Shown here: piece after piece, positions 1 through 11,836 of the stretch
Layout: every line of letters starts with the position of its first letter
How positions within the stretch are numbered: position 1 is the first letter of the stretch
Source of the DNA: Tetrastigma voinierianum
Taxonomy: Eukaryota; Streptophyta; Magnoliopsida; Vitales; Vitaceae
Assembly: GCA_016808115.1 (NCBI GenBank)
Contig: JAEQBH010002847.1
Span: 496,001-560,000, forward strand
Direction: 5' to 3'
Length of the DNA stretch: 64,000 bases
Made by a program: the position numbers and the translations under genes
Notes under the pieces: generated by a model
Told to the model about the DNA's origin: nothing
Seen by the model: only the letters and a program-made list of their open reading frames with translations
Database searches by the model: none

Positions 1-900
1 CCATAAGCTACAACCCTCCCAGACTGCATCAAGACACATCCTAGTTTATCCTTAGAGGCATCATAATACACTCTGTACTTTTGTCCTTGTTCCGAGACTA
101 TTAGAATAGGAGTTGAAGTGAAGCTCTCTTTCAACTTCCGAATGCCTTCACACCGGTCGGGCCCACCTCAAATCAATTCTTCCGTGTCAATCTAGTCATA
201 GGTGGTGCTAGGCCGGGAGAAATCCTCACGAACCTCCTGTAGTACCCTCGCTGCCCTAAGAAACTGCGTATCTCAAGACTCCACTTCACTTCCCAACTCA
301 TAACAAAATTTCAACCTTCCTGTGGCCCATCGAGACACCCTGAGCCGACATGACGTGTCTCAAGAATCTCACCTTAGTAAGCCAAAACTCGCACCCCACG
401 AACTTCAAGGCATAAACCCGATGCCCCTCTCGAGGGCCCGGGAGAACAACTCGCAATCCTCATGCTCCTCCTCAGACTAGGAGTAGATCAATATGTCGTT
501 AACAAAGACCACAAAAAACTGATCCAAATAGGGTTGGAATACCCAATGCATGAGATCCATGAATGCGCTGGAGCATTCGTCAACCCGAAAGGCATCACTG
601 TGAACTCGAAATGACCATACCGCGTCCTAAACGCTATCTTAGGGATATCTGCCTCCTTAACTCTCAGCTAATGATAATCCCACGAAGGTTTATATCTTGG
701 AGTGTACTTCGCCCCCTTCAACTAATCAAAATCATCAATCCTAATGGATACCGACCATCGTAACCTCCTATTCAACTATCGATAGTCTTTGCACAAGAGT
801 CTTAATCCTTCTTTTTCTTAGCAAGAAAACCGAGCACTTATGGTGAAGTGTCTTACCCAATAGCCCCCGCCCAACAATTCCCGCACTAGACTCGAGTTCC
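1..900 (-). pseudogene. pol: Element A reverse transcriptase and RNase H start (decayed)
   Basis: The minus strand encodes fragments of a gypsy reverse transcriptase followed by the beginning of RNase H. The region aligns base by base with the better preserved RT of element D (32124-33000). The catalytic YVDD-type motif is at 495-503, but it reads FVNDILIYS: the first aspartate of the DD pair is asparagine (codon AAC), and a stop follows the S. The upstream SPWG-type segment lies near 830-850 but has small deletions. In the family RT copies element RNA into DNA inside the Gag particle. With the metal-binding aspartate lost and several stops, this copy cannot work. The end near 900 is approximate. 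Confidence 0.8.
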
Positions 901-1510
901 CGTAACTCAACCCGCCATCCTACGAGGAGTCATAGAAATGGGCGACGTACTTCAGGTGTAACTCAATGACAAAGTCCACATCCTCGTATATGAGGTACCC
1001 TAGTCATTTGGAAAACATCCCCATACTCACAAAACCACTCGAGGCACTCCAAATCTTATCTCCTTCATCCTCTGTGGTAAGGTCAGCCAACCCATTAACC
1101 GGTCCACTCCACCCGAGTCATGCACTCAGCCTGGGCAAAGCATCATGCTTCTCCCCCTGAAAAGTCACACGAATACCGTCCCGTGTGTAGGCAGTAATCC
1201 TCCTACTATCACAATCAATGACGACTCGGTGTGCCTTCAACCATGCTAAGAATGACATCAAAATCCGATATGTCCATCACTTGAAGGTCCACCATGAGTA
1301 GAATCCCTGAGATCTCTAACTCACAATCCCGACATATCTGATCAATCCTCACTCCAAATTCCTAGGGAACTCCACACAGGCTGTTGTCCCAAGGTCTCCA
1401 CCTCTAAGCCTAAAACATTCACACAAGATGCAGCAATAAGCATGAATATGATGCATCCAATCTAACAACACCTATCATGGGTTTTAACGCACTTCGTATA
1501 TCAAACTGGT
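901..1510 (-). pseudogene. Element A protease region and pol linker (decayed)
   Basis: This stretch lies between the RT and the zinc-knuckle end of gag, where chromoviruses carry the aspartic protease. It aligns with the same interval in elements B (about 16740-17330), C (about 48880-49280) and D (about 33100-33600), for example in the segment around 1210-1290 on one side and 33340-33450 on the other. I cannot read a clean catalytic D-S/T-G triad on the minus strand because of frame breaks. The assignment rests on position and cross-element similarity, not on a motif. In the family the protease cleaves the Gag-Pol polyprotein. Confidence 0.55.
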
Positions 1511-1539
1511 TTGTAAGCTTAGTATGCGGTACCACAGCA

Positions 1540-2605
1540 TAGACACGTCCCTAGGTCCCTGAAGTACTAGCTTGGCCCTTGGCCCTGACCCCGACCCATG
1601 CCCCGGCCTCTCCGCCCCATCTACGCACAAGAGGCTCCCGTGCAGCACCCGAGACCCGGGACAGAGTGTTCTCCGCCCATGTCGGGGGCAAGAGGAAACT
1701 AACTATGTCCGCCCCCACCAATGGTCAGACCGCGCCGTCCCAAAACCCCGGGATCCTGCCTCCTCGTGGCAAATCTGCCTCATGTCCAGCCGATGGTAGT
1801 ACAACATGTCATCTCATTCCATTCATTTCGTAAGCCCGACTCTAGCCAATCCCGATAATCGCGACTGCCTTAAAACTGCACGGCGTGTCTGCTTCTTCTG
1901 CAGCCAAGGTTGATTCTCCTTCCTCTTAGCATTAGCACCCATGTCCCGGATGCTCCGTGTGTCATTTACTTCTTTCTCAATGGCCAAGGCTGTCCTGACC
2001 ATCGAGTCCATGTCTCAGAAGAGGAATCCCACACCCGCTCCGACGACAACTCAGCCATCCTCAAACTTCCTCACCTTGGCAATATCTGTGGCCACATAGT
2101 CATCCCCAAAACGTGCCAATTCAGTGAACTTGGCTACGTACTCGACCACAATCATACTTCCTTACTTCAACTCAAGGAACTCCTAAGCTTTTGCATGTCT
2201 AGCTGATGTCAGGAAAAACTTATCCATGAAATAACTCTAATCCTCCCCATGTCATCGTCTGTGATCCCGAGACTTAACCCAATCCCACCATATCTGGGAC
2301 TCACCCTCTAGCCAAAATGTGACTATCCTAATCCTCGTAGCATCGAAGGTAATCTCCATAGCCTCCAAAATCCTCTCAACCTGTCGGAACCAATGATTAG
2401 CTACCACTGGATCCCCTCCCCTGCAAATGGATTCTGGAGAATGATGCTATAAACCGTCGAGGTTACTTGATCCTCCCCGAGGTCTCAGATTAGCTCATGC
2501 AATGGTAGCAGCTGTAGCACCCATGGCCTCAATAAAAGCCTATTGATCAAACACAGGTGGAGTGCCTCACGACCGACCCTTGCGTCCTCTTCCTCGAATT
2601 GCCAT
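1540..2605 (-). pseudogene. gag: Element A gag (decayed)
   Basis: The minus strand carries a capsid/nucleocapsid gene of the retrotransposon. It starts at an ATG complementary to 2603-2605 and reads MAIRGRGRKGRS, the basic N-terminus typical of these elements (compare MASRGRGRRGRP in element B), and then meets a stop. Further in, a fragment at 1823-2011 reads MDSMVRTALAIEKEVNDTRS, the segment before the zinc knuckle. The knuckle lies near 1760-1820, where CYHRLDM-like wording can be followed but the CCHC spacing is lost. Element G keeps the same region more readably. In the family Gag forms the cytoplasmic particle that packages element RNA. Confidence 0.75.
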
Positions 2606-2853
2606 CTACATAAGTCAAATAGAAAATTGAGGTTTCTTCTCTTTACTCAATTAGTAGTGCATATTACACCGCTAACATAGATTATACTTATTTCCCATAT
2701 ACTATTTACCAAGTATATGATTCTCATAATATATGACACCATATCATGCACATATCACACATATTTATTCATCAAAATGCACAATGGATGCATGATCTAA
2801 AACCCATTCCATCGAAACCTAGTTATCTCAGACGCCCATGCTCGATACTGCCG
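2606..2853 (-). other. Element A 5' leader with primer-binding site
   Basis: This is the untranslated stretch between the gag start and the LTR edge. At 2839-2850 it holds a decayed primer-binding site, seen on the plus strand as GCTCGATACT against GCTCTGATACCA in elements B and G. The leader is about 0.25 kb, which is short compared with the 1.2 kb leader of element B. Confidence 0.65.
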
Positions 2854-3935
2854 TGATGCCCCACTTCAGGGTCCATTGACAACCCGTCAACCCGCTAATT
2901 CTTTCTTAAATGCCTGGCACCCGAGCCTGCATCAACTACTAACTATACATGGACACCGAGTTACTTGAAACCACTTCCATACGTCCCTTTACCAAGACCC
3001 ATTCATTCATACTTCAATCTAAAATATGAAAAGAAAATTAATAATTACAGTCCGTAAGGGTCCGATCACGGCCCTCTTACCATAATTACATATCCGACTA
3101 TTTATACAATAGTCCAAAATAATTTTATAAAAATCCTTTTATACAAAACACTTTTACAAAACGTTACTGGGCGTCACGTCGGCCTCCTTCGCAGAATCAC
3201 TCGCTGTACACCCCGTAGGGCAGGTCCCACAATGGTGAGCAATGCCAAGTAGAAATTTTTTCTACAAGGGCTACTCCCACCAAAACTATTACGCAATGGC
3301 ATATACATCAAAACCACATTCCATACGTAAATAATCCAGGTGGATATTTCATGTCATGCATGAGATGAGACTCTTTTATGCCTATAACTCCTAGTCCCGA
3401 CCCACTCTCACATGCAATGCCATGTGAAACTAATCATCGTGTTTCACCATTGACTTAACCCATTACAAATCCTCCAATATTTATTTACTCCCATCTAATC
3501 CTTGTGTTATGGTACATCTTCTCGGTCTCACCGTAGGGCTTTACACGCCTTTCATTACTTTCGCAAACTTTCATCGCTGATCCATATGTTCAATCAAGAA
3601 TATACTTGGGTCTTTTCACCCCAAGGGGGATGGATCTACCATCTTAAGCCTACCCAAACACACGAAATTTATTATTATTATTTTATGCACCCGTGAGTCT
3701 CAATTTTGGACGTTGTCCCATTTCCAAGCTCACTACACATTCACCAAGAATGGTGAATAACCAATACCATGCACACACACCCGACTTGACACGATGTCCC
3801 CGTGTATATGAAATGCAATTATATTCAACACATGGATAATTATATATTCTACATATAATTTACATCCATCATAAATTCAATGTCAATACATCCATAAGCA
3901 TTCATTAACATGATTTTCACACAACCAACATGTTA

Positions 3936-4260
3936 TTTAATTTTTTTTTACAATAACACAAAAAAAAAATAAAATAGCACACACAAAGTCCAAAAATCAG
4001 TCCCGAACTGCTTGAAAATAGTGCTGAAAATCATGTCCGCATCGCTAAAAATAGTCCCAAATTCAGCCCACCGTCCGAAACACCCCCTAAAATAATGTCT
4101 TACTTTGTCCGAAAATGTACCCTGAAATTTAGTTCGGATCGTCGAAAATAGTCTCGAAAATTTGGTTCAAACTGTCCGAAAATAGTCCTGAAAATTATGT
4201 CAGAATTGTCCGAAAACATTCCATGCTGTAAATTCAACCCTGGGATCGTCTAAAAAATAA
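3936..4260. repeat. Degenerate short tandem repeat in the element A LTR
   Basis: Phrases such as GTCCGAAAATAGTCCTGAAA recur about every 30 to 60 bases from roughly 3985 to 4260, with drifting spacing. This looks like a decayed minisatellite inside the LTR, next to an A/T homopolymer stretch at 3940-3975. Confidence 0.5.
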
Positions 4261-4430
4261 ACCCGAAAATTTTACATTTAGTCCCAAGATTGGGGATCAA
4301 ATTTATGGTCTCTCAAGGCCTCAAAGAAAACCCAAGCCATTAAATGGCCTTTAGGCAGAAATAACCTCAAGAAGAAAATTTTATACTTTCGGGACGATCG
4401 AACCTTCTGAAATTCTTTGGTACCATGCAT

Positions 4431-7400
4431 CAGAAACCCCGAAAAAAAAATTTGAATTTTCTATAGTGGGTAAATGGTAATTTTGGTCAAAATCCAAAAA
4501 TTTTCTATATCCGGATGACTCAAACGGACTTCACCGTTTAATCGCCTCATAAATTCAATGTAACCACATCATCGTCAATTTCAAGACAAATTAATTTTAA
4601 TGCTTTCTGAAAGATCGAAAGGAATGTTCAGATGACACATTTCGCTGAGAGCCAGTCAAGCCAATAGCTCAAGTGATCCAGAAGCAGTATAATGCAGAAC
4701 ATTACGATTGGGAGTGGAAATCCTAAGGTATGACGTGATAAGAGTAATCCACCCACTTAATCGATCGCGGCAAGGCAGAGTCATCTCACTCGACTTTCTA
4801 TCTTCCCAACCAATCGGGAGAGGAAAAGAAAGAGAGAAAGGAAACCAATTTGAGAGGAAGAGTTGCAGAGAAGGCCACCTTCTCTCTGCATTTTTCTGAA
4901 CTAATTAATCATCTAAGTTTCCTGGGCCAAGCAAGAGGGAAAGTCTTTCCTCTGACAAGAGCCAAGGCAGACCTAATCGTGAGCTCAAAAACTCAAAGAT
5001 AGGTCTTCCATTTGGTTATTTATCCAAGGGTTGTGTGGTGGTGTCTTACCCCAAGGGGAATGTTTGGTTGCATTTTGAACCATGGGAAGCTACCATATTG
5101 TGATAGTAATGACAACTTGACCTGAACTGATTCAGAAATAGTGGAACTGGGGTAGTGAGTCCTCGTACGTGAGCCAACCGCTGAACTCGATGTTAGTCTT
5201 GAATTTCACTGACCTATGCACTGCTATGGTCCCTACCCACACTTAATCGGCTAGGAGGTCAGCCCAGAGGTCACTGGCTAGGTCGTCACTGGCCAGTCAG
5301 CTGCACAACAGTCAGTTCAGCTCAAATTGAGGTTTTGACTGATGGCATCCTAACCCCGAAGGTTATAACTTTTTCTTCCGAACCCGCTTGGGTGCTCTGA
5401 ATGTATAAGTCACTGGAGTCAGACGCACCTTTATGGCAAGTAAGAAATAACGCGAGGAGGTCATCAAGACAGCCTGCAGGTCACCAGAAGGGTCAAGCAC
5501 TCATGTGACTCAACCTTGAATGAGAACTTCATCCTGAACCCAAGCTTTCGTTTTCTAGACTCATGGAAAGCCCATTGAGTCAAGATTTTATCCATTTGCT
5601 TGTGGATGGTAGTGGGTTTTGGGCCATCCAGGTGTCACAGATAAACCTGAGGTCAAATGGCATATTTACACTATGACCTCCAACTTTAAGGTCATAACTT
5701 CTTCACCAACTCTCATGTTCAGATCTCATGGCAATCATTGTTTGATTCATTCATTTTCCTTGTGGAGGACAAAGAGGTGAGCTCGTCTAGGTCAGGTCAA
5801 ATGTCACACAAGTCACTACTGAGCTAATTACGCGACCTCCAACTTAGAAGGGGTCATAACTTCTCTATCCGGAACTCGTTTTCGTTCTCGACTCTGCAAA
5901 CCCATTGAGTCAAGATTCTAAACTATGCCTGGAGTGCAAAGGGTTCTAGAGTCGGTCGGCCAATGGGGGCTTGGCCAAACAGAAGGTCGTAGGTACGGCC
6001 GGCAGGTCAATACTCATGTATGAGCTAACTCTTACTAGCCATATAACTTCTTCACCCAAATCCGATTCAGGTTCTGGATCAAGAAACCACTGAACAGATT
6101 CACCATCCCGGAGGCAGTGGTGACTATAATCCCATCAAATTTGCGTTGCACCAAGGTGTGCTGTATGAATATGTCTATGTGAATAATGACATGGGTAAGG
6201 ACCATTGCATGGAATGTTGTAGGCTATTGTATTGGGTATGGTATGGATGTCTATGGGAGGCCATGAGAAGCCATATGGTTTAGTTTCAAAAACTTGGGAT
6301 TAAAGGATAGAGGATTTCTATGACCGGTTTCACACAGTCCAAGACTTTGGGGTGGAGTCAGTTTGAACCAAAACTAAAAAGTTTTGTGGTTTTCTAGTTG
6401 TTTGATGTTGTATTATTACTGGAACCAAACTGTTCATGTTTGTGAAGGGGCCGAGGTACCCTGCTGGATGGGTCCAAGATTGTGACTCCGGTTGTGTGTT
6501 ATCGTTTGTATGAATAACGCAAAGGTGAATATGACATGTTAATGTATGCTATTTAATATTAACACGGGTTATATATGGATGTAAATTATATGTATCAATT
6601 ATAATTATCCATGGTATGTAAATTTTCATGTAAAGACTCATATATACATACCATGAAAATGCATTGGCATAATTGCATCACACATGCACGTAACATTACA
6701 TGACACGGGTGTGAGTGCATGGTCAGATCGACACTATGTACAGTGTTCAATGGAGTGTCAAGGCACTGGGTCTGTGGATCAACATTGCGTATGGTGTTGA
6801 TTATGGGCTAGGTTAATGGACAAAGTCCAAAATGAGTTGCACGATACGAAATGCAGCATAATATGCCTGTGTATCAAGAAGTCGATAGATCCTCCCAGGT
6901 GAAAGACCCATCAATTACGGTCGACATATTCCCCAGCCAAGTAAAGGCCGTAGTAATCACTCAGGAGTCGTGAATACACTAAAATCCACTACCCACAAAA
7001 AGGCGCAAGATTGTGAATGAAAATATGAATGTATAATGCAATGAGTCAAAGTTATAATCATTGGATGTCATGGAAAATGATCAAGGTCACACATGCTTAG
7101 GCATTATGCAGGAGCTCCGAGGACTCTAACACGTGGATGTGGTGAGTCACACTCTCATCCATGGCATGTAGATATCCTATAGGAATGTGCATATTTTTAC
7201 TTGAATGTGTGTGTTTGATCACTCATGATAATTCTAGTGAGGAGTAACTTTCAGAGAGATTATCTCACGGCTTTGCTTACCCAAATGTGGGGACCCTTTC
7301 AGTAATACCGAATATTCGCCCGAGGTCGGAGTATGAAGAAGGTCTGCTGTGGCCTGATGCTTCCATTTTAAAATATATTAGAATAATCTAATTTTAATAT

Positions 7401-7594
7401 ATTTTGGCATGTAAAGTGTATAAGAGTTGTACATCAAACTCTTGTGAATTTTACAAGAAATGGGTTATTTGTAAGAAAATTATACAGGAAGATGTCTCAA
7501 TATATGAGACATGTGAGCGAGATTCTGGCACCATATCCATTGTGCTTCCGCTGCCGACGGTTGTCAACAGGACCCTCGGGATAGGGGCGTCACA
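4431..7594 (+). mobile_element. Solo LTR I (element D family), inserted in the LTR of element A
   Basis: A plus-oriented LTR of about 3.16 kb. Its left end, CAGAAACCCCGAAAAA, corresponds to the family start TGTAAAACCCGAGAAAA. Its right end, GGACCCTCGGGATAGGGGCG followed by TCACA, is the family end. No primer-binding site follows, so only the LTR remains, the usual product of LTR-LTR recombination. The flanks TGCAT (4426-4430) and CGCAT (7595-7599) match at four of five bases and are a plausible target duplication. Internal sequence is the reverse complement of element D's LTR, including about 200-bp tandem units with CATTGAGTCAAGATT near 5574 and 5903. Confidence 0.8.
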
Positions 7595-7675
7595 CGCATA
7601 GCTCTCGATGAGTGGACCGACTTTGTCTTGTTTCAATTTAAAACCCACGGTCCTGGCTTCCCATCTGAAAAGTGG

Positions 7676-7975
7676 AAGCCCCTTTTCTTTTCTCTACTGC
7701 TTCCCTTTTTTTCTAATTTTTGTTTTCCCATTTTCTACTTTTTCTCTTGGTCTTATCCCCACCGAATTTTCTTGGTTTGCTCCCTTCTCATTTCTCTCCC
7801 CCTCCTTTCTTTCTTTTCTTCTTTTCTTATTTCCTTATTCACCCGCACTTCCTTCTTTTGTTTGTTCTCCTTCTTTCTTTTCATTTTCTCTTTTTTCATT
7901 TTTCTCCTTTCTTTCATTTTCTTTTCTCTTTCTTTTTATCTTTTTCTCCTCCCTTTTTGCTTCTTCTACCTGTGT
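7676..7975. repeat. Polypyrimidine tract (T/C-rich on the + strand)
   Basis: About 300 bases are almost wholly C and T on the plus strand, rich in CTTTT and TTTCTT runs. It lies inside the resumed 5' LTR of element A. It opens two long frames (for example 7608-8204) made of phenylalanine, serine and leucine. These are a composition effect and not genes. Confidence 0.8.
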
Positions 7976-8359
7976 AAGATCAAAAGCCAGGAAACTTCCA
8001 CTTTCCTACTTCTCGCTACTGTCATCTCTAAATTTTTCTGCTTTTCTTTACTTTTCTTCTTCTTTATCCTACATCTTGACACTCTACCACGGTACCCATT
8101 CATCCAAGCTTATACATCACATGGCTATTAGTGCCATGTGTCACTCTCCTAGGGTAATGTGCATGATCCACATAAATATGCCACGTATCATCCCGACAAT
8201 CTAAATGCCTAGAAAAACGTGAAATTATGACTGCCTTGAATCACGAATTTGACAGTAACTAGATTTCCTCGCGAGACGACCAACTATTAAGTCCGGCTTC
8301 ATCATCCGAATTCTAGAAAATTTCCGATTTTCAACTGAAATTACTGTTTTACCATGTTT

Positions 8360-9235
8360 AGACACCCAACACTTATCAATAGGCTTTGCATCCTGGGTGG
8401 TGTTGAAGGACATTAGGAGGAAGAAGAAAATTGCCCCAGGACCTCACCCCTGACATTGACAAGAATCACTATGCCCAGATTTAAAAACCTACCGTAGGCG
8501 CGTATGCTTTTGGGTATTTGTACAAGGAACATTAGAAGGAAATAAGACTTCGATAGAGAAAGGGACAAGGAATTGGATGGCACCCTAAACCATATGCGTT
8601 GAATGAAACCTTGGATATGATCAATAACAACCTGTTAAAATTGAATTTTTCCCAGATTTTACGAAATTAGTTTACAAAAATAATGTTCCATAAAATTATT
8701 TCAATAAAAAGTATCAAAATTAGTTTACAAAGTTTCATAACGGTTTGCAATAAACTCTTTTTTAATCAAGTTTGCAATAAATCCTAAAGTATTATGATAA
8801 TATTAATATTATATTATATTATACATTTCATAAGAAGGGAAGCAATGATTGCCTTATGTAGCAAGATTCTTCCCACATGGGACACATATGAAATGATACG
8901 GATATCACTAGAGATACTTTAAATGATGTTCGCAACTTAATTTTGTTTATATTTCAATGTCATTTTCATTATCTTTTATCTTTTTATTAGGATCATTTGA
9001 TAAATTAATTAAAAACTTTATTTAAATTGTTAAAGTAAATAATTTAATTTACTAAAATAACTTTGAATATTGAATTAAAGTAATTAATTTATTCTTCATT
9101 CTATTTTTTTCTTATTTATTTATCTAATAAAAATATTTCATAATTATAACTCCACATCCATTACTTTTTGATACACTTAATATTTCCGGTTATCTTATTT
9201 CTATAGGAATTCTTACAAACTCTTGTGCTCTGTAT
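8360..9235. other. AT-rich spacer with no recognised feature
   Basis: Between the broken edge of element A's LTR and the inverted repeat I see no gene, LTR edge or RNA gene. The part from 8360 to 8640 has mixed composition. From 8640 on it is strongly AT-rich. Confidence 0.5.
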
Positions 9236-9835
9236 ATTTTTTATATGTACAACTTATTCAAAAGATAATATCTAAAATACAATGTTTAAGAAAACATTTC
9301 CAATTTTACGACAATTTTTGCCGATTAGAAGAGATAAGGAAATTTATTTTGAAAAACTATTTTTCAATCTTTCAATATATTTTCAATATCCTCTTTTAAA
9401 AACATGATTTCTTTTTTGTTTAGTTCTTTCTTCAATCTATTTAGAAATCGTTTTTCGAAATGATGATTTCTTTAATCTAGAAATCGTCTTTTGAAAAGAC
9501 GATTTCTAATCTTTTGCAAATCTTTCTTTCAAAATAAATACACTTTTCTAATTAAAAGTCATCTTTTTCAAAAGATGATTTCTAAAGGTTTATTTCGCAA
9601 TCTGAAATCAATTTAGAAATCGTCTTTTCAAAAGATGATTTCTAATATTGCAATAACTTTTTTTTATAATTTGATAATAAATTATTATATTATAATTTAA
9701 TGACAGTTATTGTAAATTATATTGATTTTTTTGAAAAATAAATGTTGATGTTAATATTAATTGAATTTATGTTGTCAATATTATTTTAAATTATCTTTTG
9801 AAAAAATTATTTTAAATTATAGTTATTATTATAAA
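9236..9835 (+). repeat. Left arm of long inverted repeat
   Basis: The arm contains palindromic units near 9435-9465, 9481-9505 (perfect, AAATCGTCTTTT-G-AAAAGACGATTT), 9565-9585 and 9618-9645. It pairs with 11045-11629. Confidence 0.75.
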
Positions 9836-9903
9836 TATATTTTTATCTTTATCTTTATAATTTTAACATTTTAATGATACATCATTTTATTACTTATTAA
9901 CAG

Positions 9904-9982
9904 GAGAACACCTTTGATTTCCACTTTTAATACAAAAAAACAGTTAATTCAAATAACAAAAATAGTTTTCATAGGTGTTCTC
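9904..9982. repeat. Short 10-bp inverted repeat (GAGAACACCT) in the spacer
   Basis: GAGAACACCT at 9904-9913 is exactly complementary to AGGTGTTCTC at 9973-9982, with a 59-base AT-rich loop. It could be a tiny MITE or chance; no duplication is seen around it. Confidence 0.4.
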
Positions 9983-10584
9983 TATGTTTTCAAAAACGGT
10001 TACCGAGATCAGTTTAAAAAAAAAAATGAACCGAACAGCCCCCTACATTCAAAATTCATATTCATTATAAAAATATTTTTATACAACAACATTCTTACAA
10101 AGTCTACAAATTTAAAACTATCTTAAATAAAAACTTTTAAGTTTGAGAGGAATAAAGATAAGATATCTTATAGTATTTTAATCATATTCTCTTACTATCT
10201 TCCACATATAAAGAATAATATACACAAATATCCCACGTTCTAAATAATAATAAAAAGGTTTGCAAGTAATTGTATTTATCTGTTTTGGTGGTATGAACTT
10301 TTTGCATAAGGTCTAGAAGATGGATGGCCTGCTGTAGCAGTGATAGGTATTGTCAAGGTGGGTACTAAATCCAAAGCCCTTTGACTCTATACACAAATTT
10401 GGATGGAAAACTAATGGAGAGTATTCACGTCCCTATGGGCCCCACCCTGGGCCCATAATCATAGAGTATCTCTCTGCCACCATTCGATATGCCATGAGAT
10501 GTGCGCTCCACCCTACAAAAAAGTTGCCCACTCTAGAAAGAGTTATCGCTCTCTGTTTATTAAAAACAAATTCTGTGCACCATA

Positions 10585-10895
10585 CCCATAAATTTGTTTC
10601 AACTTGTCGGCTGATAACTTTTTTATTTTATCATGGATTTGGACGTTTAAGGTATTGTTAGAAGGCTCTTTGAATATAGAATACAGTCATAAATAGAGTT
10701 GAACAATCCGATCTTTCAGATGATACAGAAAAATTCATTTTTCTGATGATGCTCTATGAAATACCTAGTTGACTCTCCTTTTAGAAACATGTTGCTCATT
10801 TCTTACAAAATCACTTGTTTTCGATCAAGAATCCTATAAAACCAAGTTTAAAGGAAATTTTATGAGTTTTACTTGAATATGGATATAAAATTGAT
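10585..10895 (+). repeat. Dispersed repeat, first copy (matches 40465-40780)
   Basis: About 300 bases are shared with insert E. The shared parts include AAGGCTCTTTGAATATAGAA here against AAAGCTCTTTGAATGTAGAA there, and the ending TTTTATGAGTTTTAC followed by TGAATATGGATATAAAAT. It lies in the spacer of the inverted repeat, so the spacer carries a fragment of another repeat family. Its parent element is not identified. Confidence 0.7.
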
Positions 10896-11044
10896 AATAG
10901 TTGTTTCTTAATCCTTAGTAGAAAAAATAATAAAAAATGACGATAAAAATATTCATATTTTTTTATATTAATATCTCATTTGATAAATAATATTATTTTT
11001 AACATCAAATAGTAAAATTTAAAAAAAAATACTAAATACTATAT

Positions 11045-11629
11045 TATAATTGATACAATTATTTAATAATAACTATAAATTTAAAATATTTTTTTTAAAA
11101 GATAATTTAAAATGATCTTTTTTTTAACAAATAATTTAAAATAATCTTAACAAACATAAATTCTATTGATATTAACATCAACATATTTATTTTTTTTAAA
11201 AAACATCAATATATTTTAACAATAACTTTATCATTAAATTATAATATAATATTTTTTTTATCAAATTATAAACAGTTAGTTGTTGCAATATATATAGAAA
11301 TCGCTCTTTTGAAAGACAATTTCTAAATTGATTTCTAGATTGCAAAATAAACCTTTGGAAATCGTCTTAAAAGACAACTTTTAATTGAAGACTAAATCGT
11401 CTTTTGAAAAGACGATTTCTAAAATATTGAAGAAATCGTCTTTTGAAAAGACGATTTCTAGATTGAAAAAAAAAACATTCATAATAAATGAAGAAATTGT
11501 TTCTCAAAACATGATTTCCAACTACTTCTTTCCTAATCAAAGAAAGACTACCATAGAATTGGAAATATTTAAAAAAAAAATCGTATTTTAGATATTATTT
11601 TTAAAATAAGCTGTACATATAGAAAAAAC
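11045..11629 (-). repeat. Right arm of long inverted repeat
   Basis: This is the reverse complement of 9236-9835. Palindromic units lie near 11296-11325, 11358-11380, 11396-11420 and 11436-11460; the last two share the perfect AAATCGTCTTTT core. Confidence 0.75.
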
Positions 11630-11836
11630 CCCTAATTTCAATGCTCAATATTTCAACCAAACCATCTATATGATGCAATCAAGATTTAAACATGACAATA
11701 TGTATGAATTAGACTAATTCAATTTAATCAGTACTTGAAAATGTAAGACATTCCAATTAGACCAATTTAATTCTTTCCATTTTTTAAATGATATTTTACA
11801 TTTGAACCCACTAACAATAGCATCATATAGTACAAT
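11630..11836. other. AT-rich spacer, nothing recognised
   Basis: A short AT-rich stretch between the inverted repeat and LTR J. I see no coding or repeat signal in it. Confidence 0.5.

Larger units (their letters stand above)
1..8359 (-). mobile_element. Element A: 3'-truncated (by window edge) Ty3/gypsy chromovirus, Tekay/Del type
   Basis: This is a decayed LTR retrotransposon read on the minus strand. From right to left it shows a 5' LTR, a primer-binding site, a leader, gag, protease, reverse transcriptase and the start of RNase H, where the window begins. The first bases match the RNase H/RT junction of element D at 32124. Integrase and the 3' LTR must lie to the left of the window. Its LTR start and early LTR sequence align with those of element C (LTR starts at 25354 and 50829), so A and C are one family. 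A plus-strand LTR of another family (I) has inserted into its 5' LTR. All reading frames are broken, so the copy is dead. Confidence 0.85.
2854..8359 (-). repeat. Element A 5' LTR, interrupted by solo LTR I
   Basis: On the plus strand the LTR starts TGATGCCCC directly after the primer-binding site. It aligns with the LTRs of element C through the segment CCCTTTACCAAGACCCATTC (2988-3007) and the repeated GTCCAAAA-type phrases around 3105-3120. It is split at 4430/4431 by a foreign plus-strand LTR and resumes at 7595. Near 8310-8355 the familiar LTR edge (CATCCGAATTCTAGAAAATT, then AAATTACTGTTTTACCAT) is readable, but the final TTTTCTCGGGTTTTACA is missing. The outer end is therefore truncated or diverged. 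Net LTR length without the insert is about 2.3 kb. Confidence 0.75.
9236..11629. mobile_element. Long inverted-repeat (foldback/MULE-like) element, non-autonomous
   Basis: The left arm (about 9236-9835) and the right arm (about 11045-11629) are reverse complements over about 600 bases. The arms can be followed from the outer phrase TATATGTACAACTTATT to an inner AT-rich part (TTATATTATAATTTAATGA). Each arm contains about four copies of a small palindrome around AAATCGTCTTTT/AAAAGACGATTT. The spacer of about 1.2 kb has no transposase. Long terminal inverted repeats without coding capacity fit a non-autonomous Mutator-like or foldback DNA transposon. I could not find a clear target duplication, so the class is inference. 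Confidence 0.6.

Noticed and set aside
7608..8204. A 198-codon open frame on the plus strand
   Set aside because: It is almost wholly Phe, Ser and Leu, encoded by a polypyrimidine tract inside an LTR. This is composition, not a gene.
8440..8640. Possible coding stretch in the spacer
   Set aside because: Stops occur in all frames, and there are no splice signals or recognisable wording.
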